Below, piece by piece: positions 21,917-30,954 of a DNA stretch of 64,000 nt (position 1 is its first letter; each line of letters opens with the position of its first letter). Source of the stretch: JAJFUI01 sp963754135 (lineage in GTDB: Bacteria > Planctomycetota > Planctomycetia > Pirellulales > Thermoguttaceae); the NCBI GenBank assembly GCA_963754135.1, contig CAVWEY010000003.1:496001-560000 (forward strand). Direction: 5' to 3'. The position numbers and the translations under genes were made by a program. The notes under the pieces are model-generated. The model did no database searches. It saw only the letters and a list, made by a program, of their open reading frames with translations, and was not told where the DNA came from.

Positions 21917-22936
21917 ATGTCTCTTTCTCTCGATCCGGTGGAACTGACGGTCGGCCCGGCCGAGGCGGGCCATCGCCTCGACGCCTTTCTGGCCAGCCAT
22001 TTCCCCCAGTACAGCCGAGTCCACCTGCGGCGGGCCGTCTCCGCCGGCGGCACGAAGGTCGACGGCCGCGGCGGAAAGCCCGCCTATCGCCTGAAGCTGG
22101 GCCAGCGGGTCTCCATCGTACTCCCCGAAATCCCCCGCGAGGCCCCTCAGCCCGAGAATATTCCGCTGGACGTCCTCTATCAGGACGACCATCTGGTGGT
22201 CGTCAACAAACCGCCGGGCATGGTCGTCCATCCGGCCAAAGGACACTGGTCGGGCACGCTGGCCAGCGCGTTGCAATTCCACTTCGGGCCGGCCCTGAGC
22301 GCGGCCGGCGGCCTGAGCCGGCCGGGCATCGTCCATCGGCTCGACCGGGACACCAGCGGGGTGATCCTGGTGGCCCGCAGCGACCAGGCCCACGCCGCCC
22401 TGGCCAAGCAATTCGCCGCCCGGAGTGTCGAGAAGGAGTATTTCGCGCTGGTCTGCGGCTGCCCGCCGCGGGACCGCGACCTCGTGGACTGCCCGATCGG
22501 TTTCCATCCGCACGTGCGGGAGATGATGGCCATCCGCCGCGATCACCCGGCCAGCCGGCCGGCGCAGACTTTTTACGAGGTCATCGAGCGGTTCGACGGT
22601 TTCGCGGCGCTCCGGCTGCTGCCGAAGACGGGACGGACGCACCAGATCCGCGTCCACCTGAACCATATCGGCTGCCCGGTGCTCTGCGACCGGCAGTACG
22701 GCGGACGGAGCCGCATCACCCGCGGCGAAATCCGCCGCGATCCCAGCGATGAACTGATTCTGCTGGACCGTCAAGCCTTGCACGCCCGGCGGCTCCGCTT
22801 CCTGCACCCGGCCACGGGCCAGCCGTTGGAGGTCGAGGCCCCGCTGCCGCCCGACCTCGCCGTGGTGTTGGCAGAGTTGCGCGGGTATCGTACTCCTCAC
22901 GCTCCGCGTGAGGGAACCGCGTCGCGCAGAGCGTGA
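21917..22936 (+). CDS. rluD: 23S rRNA pseudouridine synthase RluD-type
   Basis: 339 residues. N-terminal S4 RNA-binding domain (HRLDAFLASHFPQYSRVHLRRAV), then the RluA/RluD catalytic domain with VVVNKPPGMVVHP and GIVHRLDRDTSGV, whose Asp is the nucleophile, and the C-terminal KTGRTHQIRVHLNHIGCPVLCD block. It converts uridines in helix 69 of 23S rRNA. The C-terminal residues (TPHAPREGTASRRA) are encoded by a palindromic repeat, so the natural stop may originally have been nearer 22895. Confidence 0.9.
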   Translation: MSLSLDPVELTVGPAEAGHRLDAFLASHFPQYSRVHLRRAVSAGGTKVDGRGGKPAYRLKLGQRVSIVLPEIPREAPQPENIPLDVLYQDDHLVVVNKPPGMVVHPAKGHWSGTLASALQFHFGPALSAAGGLSRPGIVHRLDRDTSGVILVARSDQAHAALAKQFAARSVEKEYFALVCGCPPRDRDLVDCPIGFHPHVREMMAIRRDHPASRPAQTFYEVIERFDGFAALRLLPKTGRTHQIRVHLNHIGCPVLCDRQYGGRSRITRGEIRRDPSDELILLDRQALHARRLRFLHPATGQPLEVEAPLPPDLAVVLAELRGYRTPHAPREGTASRRA

Positions 22937-22971
22937 CCGCAGGGGTCCGTCGATTCTCAGAATACCAACGT

Positions 22972-23063
22972 GGTGACCGGAAAACGCCCCGCGACTGCGG
23001 TCGCGGGGGGCAGGGGTGGCGTCCTCTCTCCCTTCCCCCCCGCGATTGCAATCGCGGGGCGTT
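22972..23063. repeat. Palindromic repeat family A, third copy
   Basis: GTGACCGGAAAACGCC, GCGACTGCGGTCGC and a facing CGCGATTGCAATCGCG half before GGGGCGTTT. It is in the rluD-MATE convergent gap and shares its 5' end with 7937-7962 in reverse. Confidence 0.75.
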
Positions 23064-23087
23064 TGGGCGGTATTCGTTATCACGCGG

Positions 23088-24485
23088 TCAAACGCGATTC
23101 TCGATTGCGTGCCGGTCGCGCAGGTGCCGCAGTTCCCAGAACAGGCAGAAGCCCGTCAACAGCGAGGAGCAGAGGTCGGCCGTGGGCAGCGCCGCCCAAA
23201 CGCCCTCCAGACCGAAAAAATGCGGCAAGACCAATACGGCCGGGACCAGAATCAGCAGTTGCCGCGAGAGCATCAACAGCATCGCCTCTTTCGGCTTGCC
23301 CACCGCCTGAAAGTAGCTGGCGCTGACGACCTGGAAACCGACGACCGGCATCATCAGCGTGCAAGTCCGCATGGCGTGGCTCCCCAACGCCACCAGCGCC
23401 CTGGAAGTCTCCTTCTCTTGGCAGAACAGCCGCACGATCTGGCCCGGAAAGAACATCATCAGCAGGAAGCCGCAGAGCGTCCAGGCCGTGGCCACGAGGA
23501 TGGCCGTCTCCAGGGTCTTCTTCACCCGGTCGAAGCGGCGGGCCCCGTAGTTGTAGCCGATGATCGGCTGCACCCCTTGATTCAGCCCGAAGATCGGCAT
23601 GAACACGGTCATCATCACGATGTAGATGACGCCCATCGCCGCCACGGCCAAGTCGCCGCCGTGGGCGTGCAGCTTGTCGCCCTGGGTCTGAAGTTGGTTG
23701 TTCAGGATGCTCCACAGCAGGCTGGCCGCAAGCTGCATCACGCACGCCGGCGAGCCGATGGCGAAGATGCTGCCGCAGATCGCCCGGTCGAGCCGCAGGT
23801 TCCGGGCGCGGAACTTCAGCACGCTCGTGCCGCCCAGGAAATAGAGGAGCACCCAAGCGGCCGTGGCCGCCTGGGCCACCACCGTCGCCAGCGCCGCACC
23901 CTGCATCCCCCAGCCGAACCAGAAGATGAACACCGGCGCCAAAATCACGTTCACCACCACGCTGACGAACATCGAGAGCATGGCGATTCGCGGGTTCCCC
24001 TCCCCGCGGATCGCCGCGTTCAGCCCGAAGCCGACCATCTGGAACATCGTCCCCAGGGTGATGATCCTGAGATAAGCGCGGGCGTAGGGGAGCACGTTCG
24101 CGCTGGCCCCATAGAACCGCAGAATCGGGTCGATCAATTGCAGCCCGACGACCGTAATCACCGCCGAAACCAGCACCAGCAATACGGTCGCGTTGCCCAG
24201 GATCCGCTCGGCGTCGGCCTTCCGCTGCTGCCCCAGGCGGATCGAGATCAGGGCCGTGCCGCCGAAGCCGATCAACATCCCGAAGGCCAGCATCAGGAGC
24301 GTGAAGGGAAAGGCCACCGCGATGCCGGCGATCCCGTCCACGCCGATGGCATGACCCACGAAGACCCGGTCGATGAGGTAGTAAAGCGCCTGGGCCATCA
24401 TGCCCACGATGGCCGGCCCGGAAAACCGCAGCAGTAGCCCGAAGACGCTCCTCTCACCAAGTTGTGCCGAGCGGTCCGGGTCCAT
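23088..24485 (-). CDS. MATE-family efflux transporter
   Basis: 465 residues with 12 predicted membrane helices in two homologous halves (residues ~15-220 and ~240-450), each opening with the MATE-type GPAIVGMMAQALYYLIDRVFVGH / GSPACVMQLAASLLWSILNNQL pattern. It exports cationic drugs or toxins by Na+ or H+ antiport. ATG at 24485 is chosen (MDPDRSAQLGERSVFG). Intact. Resembles the NorM/DinF-like YojI-VmrA branch. Confidence 0.9.
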   Translation of the reverse strand: MDPDRSAQLGERSVFGLLLRFSGPAIVGMMAQALYYLIDRVFVGHAIGVDGIAGIAVAFPFTLLMLAFGMLIGFGGTALISIRLGQQRKADAERILGNATVLLVLVSAVITVVGLQLIDPILRFYGASANVLPYARAYLRIITLGTMFQMVGFGLNAAIRGEGNPRIAMLSMFVSVVVNVILAPVFIFWFGWGMQGAALATVVAQAATAAWVLLYFLGGTSVLKFRARNLRLDRAICGSIFAIGSPACVMQLAASLLWSILNNQLQTQGDKLHAHGGDLAVAAMGVIYIVMMTVFMPIFGLNQGVQPIIGYNYGARRFDRVKKTLETAILVATAWTLCGFLLMMFFPGQIVRLFCQEKETSRALVALGSHAMRTCTLMMPVVGFQVVSASYFQAVGKPKEAMLLMLSRQLLILVPAVLVLPHFFGLEGVWAALPTADLCSSLLTGFCLFWELRHLRDRHAIENRV

Positions 24486-24499
24486 TGGTGCTCCGTAAC

Positions 24500-24618
24500 G
24501 TATTAGGCACACGCCGTGTGCCGTAATGTCCGTAATGTATTAGGCACACGCCGTGTGCCGTTGGCGGCGCTCTCCGCGCCGCTCTCCGATCCGGCGGACG
24601 GCACACGGCGTGTGCCTG
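24500..24618. repeat. Palindromic repeat family C, three copies
   Basis: ATTAGGCACACGCCGTGTGC occurs at about 24502 and 24540 in direct orientation, and an inverted GGCACACGGCGTGTGCC lies at about 24601-24617. Each is itself palindromic around ACGCCGT. They occupy the intergenic stretch between the MATE gene and the SUMF1-like gene. Confidence 0.8.
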
Positions 24619-24774
24619 CTACATCGTCACCCAGCCTACCGCAAGCAGCGCCCGCCGGCAAGATGCAGGCATTCGTGGGTTGTCATGCCCCGCGGACGGG
24701 CTATAATAGCCGGCAGTGGCGGTCGGCGTGCGAAACGATGGAAACGCGGCGAACAAGTGAAGGAGGTTTGGCCC

Positions 24775-25773
24775 ATGTTCCGACAAGTAGCGACAGTCGC
24801 GTTGGTCGTCCTGGCGGCACTCGGCAGTTTCACGCTCGCACTGGCCGAGGAGCCCAAGCAGCCGGCTGGCAAGAAGCAGATCACCAACTCCATCGGCATG
24901 AAGCTGGTGCTCATTCCGGCGGGCGAGTTCATGATGGGCAGCCGCGAATCGGCGGCGGACACGGCGACGTTCTTCAACAAGACCTACGGAGTGGATTTCC
25001 TGAAGGCGAGTTTCGTCGCAGACGAGCACCCACAGCACCGCGTGCGAATCACGCGGCCGTTCTACCTGGGCATCCACCATGTCACACGGGGCCAATTTCG
25101 ACGGTTCGTCGAGGACACAGGTTACAAGACCGACGCGGAGAAGGGGGCAAAGAACGGCGCGCTTGGTTGGGATTCCGACAAGAACAATTTTGACCTTGAT
25201 AAGAGATATTTCTGGCTTTATCCGGGTTTCGCGCAAACCGATGAGCACCCGGTGGTGAGCGTGAGTTGGAACGACGCGATGGCCTTCTGCAAGTGGCTCA
25301 CCCGTAAGGAAGGCAAGAGCTATCGGCTACCGACCGAGGCCCAATGGGAATATGCCTGTCGTGCCGGGACGACATCGCGGTATTATAACGGCGACGACCC
25401 CGAGGCGCTGGCTAAAGTCGGCAATGTGGCCGACGCCACGGCCAAGGCAAAAATCCCTAGTCTGAAGAACGCGAGCAAATCCAGCGACGGCTACGTGTTC
25501 ACGGCCCCGGCGGGTTCATTCCGTCCCAATGCCTTCGGGCTCTACGACATGCACGGAAATGCTTGGGAGTGGTGCGCGGACTGGTACGGCGAGAAATACT
25601 ACGCTGTGTCCCCCAAAGACAACCCAACCGGCCCACGTTCTGGAGCCCGCCGTGTCGCTCGGGGCGGTTGCTGGGCTGGCGGGCCGTTCGCCGCCCGATC
25701 TGGCAGGCGCGACAGCGGCCCGCCGGGCTTCGCGCGGAGCGACATTGGTTTCCGCGTTGCCAGGACGAATTGA
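24775..25773 (+). CDS. Secreted SUMF1/formylglycine-generating-enzyme-like protein
   Basis: 332 residues. Signal peptide (MFRQVATVALVVLAALGSFTLALA), then an FGE-sulfatase domain: SIGMKLVLIPAGEFMMGS, VSVSWNDAMAFCKWLTRKEGKSYRLPTEAQWEYACRAG, GLYDMHGNAWEWCADWYG and ARRVARGGCWAG. ATG at 24775 is preceded by a strong AAGGAGG box. The two active-site Cys of true formylglycine-generating enzymes are not clearly both present and no sulfatase is adjacent, so a different surface role is likely, as for many planctomycete paralogues. Confidence 0.85.
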   Translation: MFRQVATVALVVLAALGSFTLALAEEPKQPAGKKQITNSIGMKLVLIPAGEFMMGSRESAADTATFFNKTYGVDFLKASFVADEHPQHRVRITRPFYLGIHHVTRGQFRRFVEDTGYKTDAEKGAKNGALGWDSDKNNFDLDKRYFWLYPGFAQTDEHPVVSVSWNDAMAFCKWLTRKEGKSYRLPTEAQWEYACRAGTTSRYYNGDDPEALAKVGNVADATAKAKIPSLKNASKSSDGYVFTAPAGSFRPNAFGLYDMHGNAWEWCADWYGEKYYAVSPKDNPTGPRSGARRVARGGCWAGGPFAARSGRRDSGPPGFARSDIGFRVARTN

Positions 25774-25838
25774 CGATTTGGGATGCCGGGGTGTTACGGT
25801 TTGACCGTTTGTCCCATTACCCCGCCACGGCCCCTCTG

Positions 25839-26189
25839 TCAATCCGGGAGCCGGATCCGCAACCGGCCAGGCTCGGCGGTAACGATCGCGCCCGAGGCAA
25901 GTTCCGCTCCGTGCAAGGCGAGGACTCGCAGGCAAACGGCGGCTTGCTGGTGCGCCGAGATATTGACCAGCCTGACAATGCCGCCATGCGGAAGCCCGCG
26001 GAACACGGCCAACTCGCCGAAGTCCTTGTCCAAGGTCACGAGCACTCGCCCGTCGGCGTGGGCCTGGGCGAGTATCTCCCCGTCTCCCGGATCGCGCGGC
26101 CAGTCCCCGCACCAGACTGCGTCGTGGCCCGCGGCCGCCAGTTCTGCGCGGGCTTTGCCCCAGACGCAACTGTCCAACAGAATCTTCAT
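25839..26189 (-). CDS. DUF5615 PIN-like toxin candidate
   Basis: 116 residues. PIN-like fold: MKILLDSCVWGKARAELAAAGHDAVW (N-terminal Asp), GDGEILAQAHADGRVLVTLDKDFGELA (central acidic residues) and GGIVRLV. The family usually pairs with DUF433 proteins, as here: its ATG overlaps the DUF433 stop by four bases. The first motif has DSCV where D..(L/M)P is usual. Presumed RNase toxin of a VapBC-like module. Confidence 0.85.
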   Translation of the reverse strand: MKILLDSCVWGKARAELAAAGHDAVWCGDWPRDPGDGEILAQAHADGRVLVTLDKDFGELAVFRGLPHGGIVRLVNISAHQQAAVCLRVLALHGAELASGAIVTAEPGRLRIRLPD

Positions 26190-26443
26190 CGCCCCGACTC
26201 GATCAGCAGGGGTTCAATCCGTTCGTGCCCTACGACCCGCCGGGCATAGACCAGGCAGGCCCGCAGGTCTTCCAGTTCGAGCCAAGGATAGCCTTCCAGA
26301 ATCGTCTCGAACGTGTCCCCGGCCCCAAGCATGCCCAAGACGTGCTCGACGGCAAGCCGCCGCCCACGAATGATCGGCTTCCCGCCGAATATCCGCGGGT
26401 CAACCGTGATCCGTTCGAGAAGTTTTTGCTCATCCATCGCCAC
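26186..26443 (-). CDS. DUF433 antitoxin-like protein
   Basis: 85 residues: ITVDPRIFGGKPIIRGRRLAVEHVLGML is the DUF433 signature, a winged-helix DNA-binding fold. Upstream partner of the DUF5615 gene with a four-base overlap. Likely antitoxin and autoregulator. ATG at 26443 or the in-frame ATG at 26437 could serve. Confidence 0.88.
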   Translation of the reverse strand: MAMDEQKLLERITVDPRIFGGKPIIRGRRLAVEHVLGMLGAGDTFETILEGYPWLELEDLRACLVYARRVVGHERIEPLLIESGR

Positions 26444-26668
26444 ACCTCCCCATTGGTGGAATTATAGCACCCGCAATCCGCAACGGAAAGGACGCCGGCC
26501 CTGAGATGGCCCACTTCTTGCCCTGGACAACGCCAGTCGCAAAGCCCATGATGGTCATCGTGAAACATTCTGCCCGCGTCCGCTGCCGCCCTCAATGCGA
26601 GGGGAGAGGGGCGGGTTGTAGAATTGGAAATCCGCGAACTTGCTGACCAACTGTTTTTCTCCCCGCAC

Positions 26669-27599
26669 ATGAGCATCGCCGTCACCGGAGCATACGGACA
26701 GTTGGGGGGCGAGTTGTGCCGGCAACTGGGTGCGGCGGCGATTCCGCTCGACATCGACACGCTCGACCTGACCGACGCCGAAGCCGTGCTCAGGCGGATG
26801 TTGGAGTTGAAGCCCGAGGCGATCATCAACTGCGCCGCCTACACCCAAGTGGACAAGGCCGAAACCGAGCCGGAGCGGTGCCGGGCGGTCAACGCGGCGG
26901 CGGTCGAATACCTGGTGCGGGCGTGCCGCCGGCTCGACTGCCCCCTGGTTCAGATCAGCACCGACTACGTGTTCGGCGGGCGGCCGGCGTCGCCACAACC
27001 GTGGCGGGAGGACGATCCGTCCTCCCCCCAGGGCGTCTACGCCCGCACCAAGCTCGAAGGCGAACAGGCCGCCGCCGCGTACCCGAAACACTGGATCGTG
27101 CGGACCTGCGGACTGTACGCGCGGCGTCCGACCGGCGGGCGGCAAACTTCGTGCGGACCATGCTCCGGCTGGGCACCGCCCGAAGTGAGTTGGGCGTCGT
27201 GGCCGATCAGCATTGCACGCCGACCTACGTTCCGCACCTGGCGAGGGCGATACTCTTCCTGCTGGGCCAGGCGTGGGGCAGGTTAGAAACCCGCCCTACA
27301 ACAGATCAGACATCAGGCAGGTTGGAAACCTGCCCTACAGCGGGCCGGCCGGCCCCGTGGGGAACCTACCACGTGACGAACGCCGGCGAAACCACCTGGC
27401 ACGAGTTCGCCGTGGAAATCTTCCGGCTCGCGGGGACGCGGGTGGCCGTCCGGCCGATCAGCACGGCCGAGTACGGGCGCCGGCGCCGCGGCCGGCGTAT
27501 AGCGTGCTGGATACGGCCGCCTACCATCGGCTCGGCGGGCCGGCAATGCCCGACTGGAAGGCGGCGCTGGCCGAGTACTTTGCCGAGAGCATGTCGTAG
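26669..27599 (+). CDS. rfbD: dTDP-4-dehydrorhamnose reductase, two frame breaks
   Basis: Last step of dTDP-L-rhamnose synthesis. The N-terminal NAD(P)-binding ITGAYGQLGGEL-like motif reads VTGAYGQLGGEL. It is followed by INCAAYTQVDKAE, the QISTDYVFGG block and the catalytic Tyr-x-x-x-Lys in YARTKLEGE. The frame changes near 27125 (RTCGLYA to RRAANFVRTML) and again near 27475 (to PAYSVLDTAAYHRLG). Between these lies an in-frame palindromic insert (27285-27346). No other rml genes are adjacent. Confidence 0.85.
27285..27346. repeat. Tandem palindromic repeat within rfbD
   Basis: Two copies of GGCAGGTTRGAAACCYGCCC (R and Y marking their differences) followed by TACA, starting at about 27281 and 27320, each an imperfect palindrome. 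They add about 20 in-frame residues (GRLETRPTTDQTSGRLETCP) between the GQAW and WGTYHVTN segments of RfbD. Confidence 0.8.
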
Positions 27600-27644
27600 C
27601 CGTAGGCTTTGATTTAGCCTAGTACGGCGTTGCCGAGGACCGAA

Positions 27645-27712
27645 AGAGGTCTTGGGTCTTCGGTCTTGGGCCTTGGCGCCAAGACCTAAGACCTAAGCCC
27701 CAAGACCACAAT
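27645..27712. repeat. Long hairpin before the SDR gene
   Basis: GGTCTTGGGTCTTCGGTCTTGG and its complement CCAAGACCTAAGACCTAAG face each other around CTTGGCGCCAAG. It can fold into a stem of more than 25 bp and could end the rfbD transcript, though no T-run follows. Confidence 0.65.
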
Positions 27713-27722
27713 TGAGAACGTC

Positions 27723-28508
27723 ATGCTAACGCACAACCGATCGACTGAAGATCGCCCATTGAAGGCCGCTCTCGTTACCGGCAGCGGGAAACGCCGCATC
27801 GGCAATGCCGTGGCGCAGGCGTTGGCCGGGCGGGGCTACGCCGTCGCGGTGCACTACAACCGCTCGGCCGACGAGGCACGGGAAACCGTGCGGCGGTTCG
27901 ACGAGCAAGGCGTCCGCGCGGCCGCGTTTGCCGCCGACCTGGCCCAGGATGCCGAAGTTGCCCAAATGTTCGACGAAGTGCAGCAGACGTTCGGCCGGCT
28001 CGACGTGCTCGTGACGGCCGCCGCGGTGTGGGAGCGGAAGCCGTTGGAGGACGTGACGGCCGCTGATGTCCGGCGGCAGTTCGAGATCAACACGCTGGGG
28101 ACGTTCCTCTGCTGCCGGCGGGCGGGCCTGATCATGGCCGGGCAGCCGGACGGGGGCGCGATCGTCACCATCGGCGACTGGGCCACCGCCCGCCCCTACC
28201 CCGACTACGCGGCCTATTTCGTCAGCAAAGGGGCGATCCCCACGCTCACCCGCAGCCTGGCCGTCGAGCTGGCCCGGCGAAACCCGGCGGTGCGAGTCAA
28301 TTGCATCCTGCCGGGGCCGGTCATGCTCCCCGAGCACCTCTCGGAACACGAAGTCAAGGGGGCGGTGGCCGGCACGCTGTTGCGGCGCCTCGGCAGGCCG
28401 GAGAACATCGCCCAGGCCGTCCTCTTCCTGGTCGAAAACGATTACGTCACCGGCGTCTGCCTGCCGGTGGACGGCGGGCGGACAGATCGCGGGCGGCCCC
28501 TGACGTAA
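27723..28508 (+). CDS. Short-chain dehydrogenase/reductase, pteridine-reductase-like
   Basis: 261 residues. The cofactor motif TGSGKRRIGNAVAQALA (TGxxxRIG) is the form found in pteridine reductases and FolM. YAAYFVSKGA supplies the Tyr-x-x-x-Lys pair; the Ser position reads VTIGDWAT, with Asp in place of a clear Ser, a variation known in this branch. C-terminal GVCLPVDGGRT. The substrate is probably a reduced pterin or an unknown ketone. ATG at 27723 immediately follows the hairpin. Confidence 0.85.
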   Translation: MLTHNRSTEDRPLKAALVTGSGKRRIGNAVAQALAGRGYAVAVHYNRSADEARETVRRFDEQGVRAAAFAADLAQDAEVAQMFDEVQQTFGRLDVLVTAAAVWERKPLEDVTAADVRRQFEINTLGTFLCCRRAGLIMAGQPDGGAIVTIGDWATARPYPDYAAYFVSKGAIPTLTRSLAVELARRNPAVRVNCILPGPVMLPEHLSEHEVKGAVAGTLLRRLGRPENIAQAVLFLVENDYVTGVCLPVDGGRTDRGRPLT

Positions 28509-28583
28509 TTGGTCCCCCTCCGTATGGGAGAGGGCGGGGTTAGGGAATATGCTAGACTTCCCAGGTCGGGGGATTTCCGCATC

Positions 28584-29033
28584 ATGCGTAGTTCCGGCTT
28601 CACGCTCATCGAGGTGCTGCTGGTGGTCGTCATCATGGCGGTGCTGGCCGGCACGATTATTCCGCGATACCTGGGAATCGCCGACGACGCCAAGGCAAGC
28701 ACGTTGAACCACAATCTCCACGTGCTGGAGACCCAACTGGAGATCTACCGCGAGCAGCATCTCAACTGCTATCCGACGATCCAAGCCAACGGCCTGCCGC
28801 AACTCACGAGCGCGACCAACGCGGCCGGGGAGATGGGCGCGCCCGGCCCTCAATATCCGCTGGGGCCGTACATCCTCGAAGCGCCGATGAACCCCTTCGA
28901 CGGCAGCAAGCAGGTTACGGCGGTCGCCGTGCCCGGCCAACCTCCGACGGGAGTGGTGGGCACTTTGGGCGGGTGGCAATACGACGTGACCACCGGGACA
29001 ATCTGGCCCAACCACCCGGAATACTATCAGTAA
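28584..29033 (+). CDS. Type II secretion pseudopilin (GspG-like)
   Basis: 149 residues. The N-terminus MRSSGFTLIEVLLVVVIMAVLAGTIIPRY is a type III prepilin signal with Gly before Phe (cleavage) and Glu5. The globular part has the NHNLHVLETQLEIYREQHLNCYPT helix and ends WQYDVTTGTIWPNHPEYYQ. ATG at 28584 is chosen to place the prepilin signal at the N-terminus. No other secretion genes adjoin. It overlaps the 3' end of the sulfotransferase gene by seven bases. Confidence 0.9.
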   Translation: MRSSGFTLIEVLLVVVIMAVLAGTIIPRYLGIADDAKASTLNHNLHVLETQLEIYREQHLNCYPTIQANGLPQLTSATNAAGEMGAPGPQYPLGPYILEAPMNPFDGSKQVTAVAVPGQPPTGVVGTLGGWQYDVTTGTIWPNHPEYYQ

Positions 29034-30316
29034 CCCAACAGCTTCATCGGCTCCCGGCAGCGGTCGAGAATCGCGTCTCGTTCGGCGGCGCTGATGCCCG
29101 CGTCGTGGCTGCCGAGTTTGTGGGCCAGGACCATCGAGACTTGCTCATCGGAGACCTTGGCCGCCCGGGCGAGAACCGCCATCGCCCCCGGCTCTTTTCG
29201 GATCAGGTCTTCGTAGCGGATCAGATGGCTGCCGGGGTCGTTCCGGGCAAACGCGCAAAAACAGAGCGTGCGGGCGGTCCATTCGGCGATCCAACCGTCC
29301 AGCGAGGGATGCCAGCTTCGGGGCGTGCTCCGCCAGGTATTCAACGGATTGCGGACCAGAAACAGGATTCGGGCCCGCGGATAGCACCGTCGCAGCAACT
29401 CCAATTCGGACTGGCCATAGGCGACCTCCTTGAACCCAAGCACGTCGTGATGCTCCCGGTACTGCCCGTAAAACGCGCCCAGAAACGCCCGGGCCAAGTC
29501 CACCACCGCTTGCTGGACGTACTCCAACGCGGGGCACATGCTGGCGATCCAGAGGTTCGGGTCCTCGCCGCTGCCGAAGTCCTCCCTGTGCTCCTCGCTG
29601 CCGGCCGAAGAGAAGTAGGCGACATCCCTGTAGATGTCGGCGAAGCGGCTCAACAGCCCGCCGTGCTCGCCCCAAATCAGCGTCCCTTTCCGCGCATTGC
29701 AGATCCGCTGCAAAAGGGTCGAGCCGGAGCGGTGGGCCGGCGACAAAATGATCAAATGGATCGACTCGGCATCCGGCGGCGCCGGCTTCACGAGACGCCA
29801 TTGCCGCGGAGCATAGGTCAAATCAGGGACTTCGGCCTGCGCCTCCGGCGCCGACGGGCGGTCTGCTCCATCGACGGTATACGCCGCGGCTGCCGTCGCC
29901 GGGACCATCGCGGCGCTGTTCCGTCCGCCGGCCGCCGCCGGGCGCTCTAGCACGGCTGCTCTCCCAACCAACGACAAACAAAGCGCCAGCCGCTCGCGGA
30001 AACTCCCCGGCGGTATCAAGAGCCGCCGAGTCCCGTAGGCCAGTTGCAGCAGCCTGAAGCCGCGGCTGCCCGTAATCGCCGTCAATTCTTCCCGCAGGGC
30101 GGTCGCTTCAGCCGCCCTCTCGTGCCACTGCCGGTACAACGCATCGGCTGCCGCCGTCACGTGCCGCAGACGGTCGATCGCGTGGCGCACCGCAACCCCT
30201 TGGCGCTCATCCGCGTCCTCCGGCACAGCAAACGTAGGCCGATCGTGTGCATCCTTGCCGAGCTTGCCGGACACAGTCCGAATCATCTTGACCTCACCAC
30301 GCGGCTGGGAGTCCAA
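29027..30316 (-). CDS. Sulfotransferase-domain protein
   Basis: 429 residues. The N-terminal ~170 residues are helical (including FRLLQLAYGTRRLL) and resemble glycosyltransferase-linked coiled regions. The C-terminal domain has LSPAHRSGSTLLQRI (5'-phosphosulfate loop of PAPS-binding sulfotransferases), the FLVRNPLNTWRS block (3'-phosphate loop) and IRYEDLI. It probably sulfates a surface polysaccharide. Intact. Confidence 0.85.
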   Translation of the reverse strand: MDSQPRGEVKMIRTVSGKLGKDAHDRPTFAVPEDADERQGVAVRHAIDRLRHVTAAADALYRQWHERAAEATALREELTAITGSRGFRLLQLAYGTRRLLIPPGSFRERLALCLSLVGRAAVLERPAAAGGRNSAAMVPATAAAAYTVDGADRPSAPEAQAEVPDLTYAPRQWRLVKPAPPDAESIHLIILSPAHRSGSTLLQRICNARKGTLIWGEHGGLLSRFADIYRDVAYFSSAGSEEHREDFGSGEDPNLWIASMCPALEYVQQAVVDLARAFLGAFYGQYREHHDVLGFKEVAYGQSELELLRRCYPRARILFLVRNPLNTWRSTPRSWHPSLDGWIAEWTARTLCFCAFARNDPGSHLIRYEDLIRKEPGAMAVLARAAKVSDEQVSMVLAHKLGSHDAGISAAERDAILDRCREPMKLLGY

Positions 30317-30655
30317 TCCCTTTGCACCCAGTAGCGGTGCAGCTTCACAACGTATCCATCAAAGGATTCTTGCAGGGTAAACCCCGTGGAAGGCCAATTG
30401 TTCCGGCAGGTTGCGACGCCAGGCGTGCCGCCGACTTCGTAGTTGGCTCTGCCGAGGGCTATTGTCCCATACTCTGGTGGCAGATCGGGGCCGTCCGCAA
30501 CAGGTCGGCTTGGTTCGCGCGGCAGGAACCCCTTGGCCGGGCCACAGATTGCGCCAGCAGGTGGCGCAGGCCCTTGACGGCGCCCCCACCAAGGTAGGAG
30601 AAAAAGGCACCGGAAACCCCCTAAACGCGGCTGTCTGCCACGTTCCTTCTGCGAG
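30317..30655. other. Gap without a recognisable gene
   Basis: About 340 bases between the sulfotransferase start and tRNA-Phe. I see no convincing coding sequence or repeat. It should contain the sulfotransferase promoter and the end of the tRNA-Phe transcript. Confidence 0.5.
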
Positions 30656-30728
30656 TGGACAGGGTGGGAGTCGCACCCACAACACGCGGATTTTCAGTCC
30701 GCTGCTCTACTGCCTGAGCTACCTGTCC
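30656..30728 (-). tRNA. tRNA-Phe (GAA)
   Basis: Cloverleaf with acceptor GGACAGG/CCTGTCC and discriminator A, D-arm GCTC...GAGC, anticodon stem GCGGA/TCCGC around loop CTGAAAA (anticodon GAA), and T-stem GTGGG/CCCAC. CCA is not encoded. The T-loop reads TGCGACT, so position 55 is G rather than the near-universal T. Confidence 0.93.
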
Positions 30729-30954
30729 GGCGCCCCCGTTTCACGGGAACAAAGCGCCTTAGTATACGATCCGGCAGGGGATTGTCAATTCGACGCAGCC
30801 CTGGCCGCTTGACAACCGGGCGGCCGACACCTTATCATCAAGTATTGCAGGGATGCCGAACATCGTCGGGTGGGTGGCAAACCGGTATTTCTTTGGTGGC
30901 ATGGGCAACGGGCGGCCCGCACCGTGGGATCACGGCACTGGCAAGGATGGACCG

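Noticed and set aside
22893..23063. A rho-independent terminator for rluD
   Set aside because: Strong hairpins exist but no T-run follows and the same hairpins occur elsewhere as dispersed repeats.
30322..30597. 91-codon open frame beside the sulfotransferase gene
   Set aside because: No recognisable protein features; composition and position suggest chance in GC-rich DNA.
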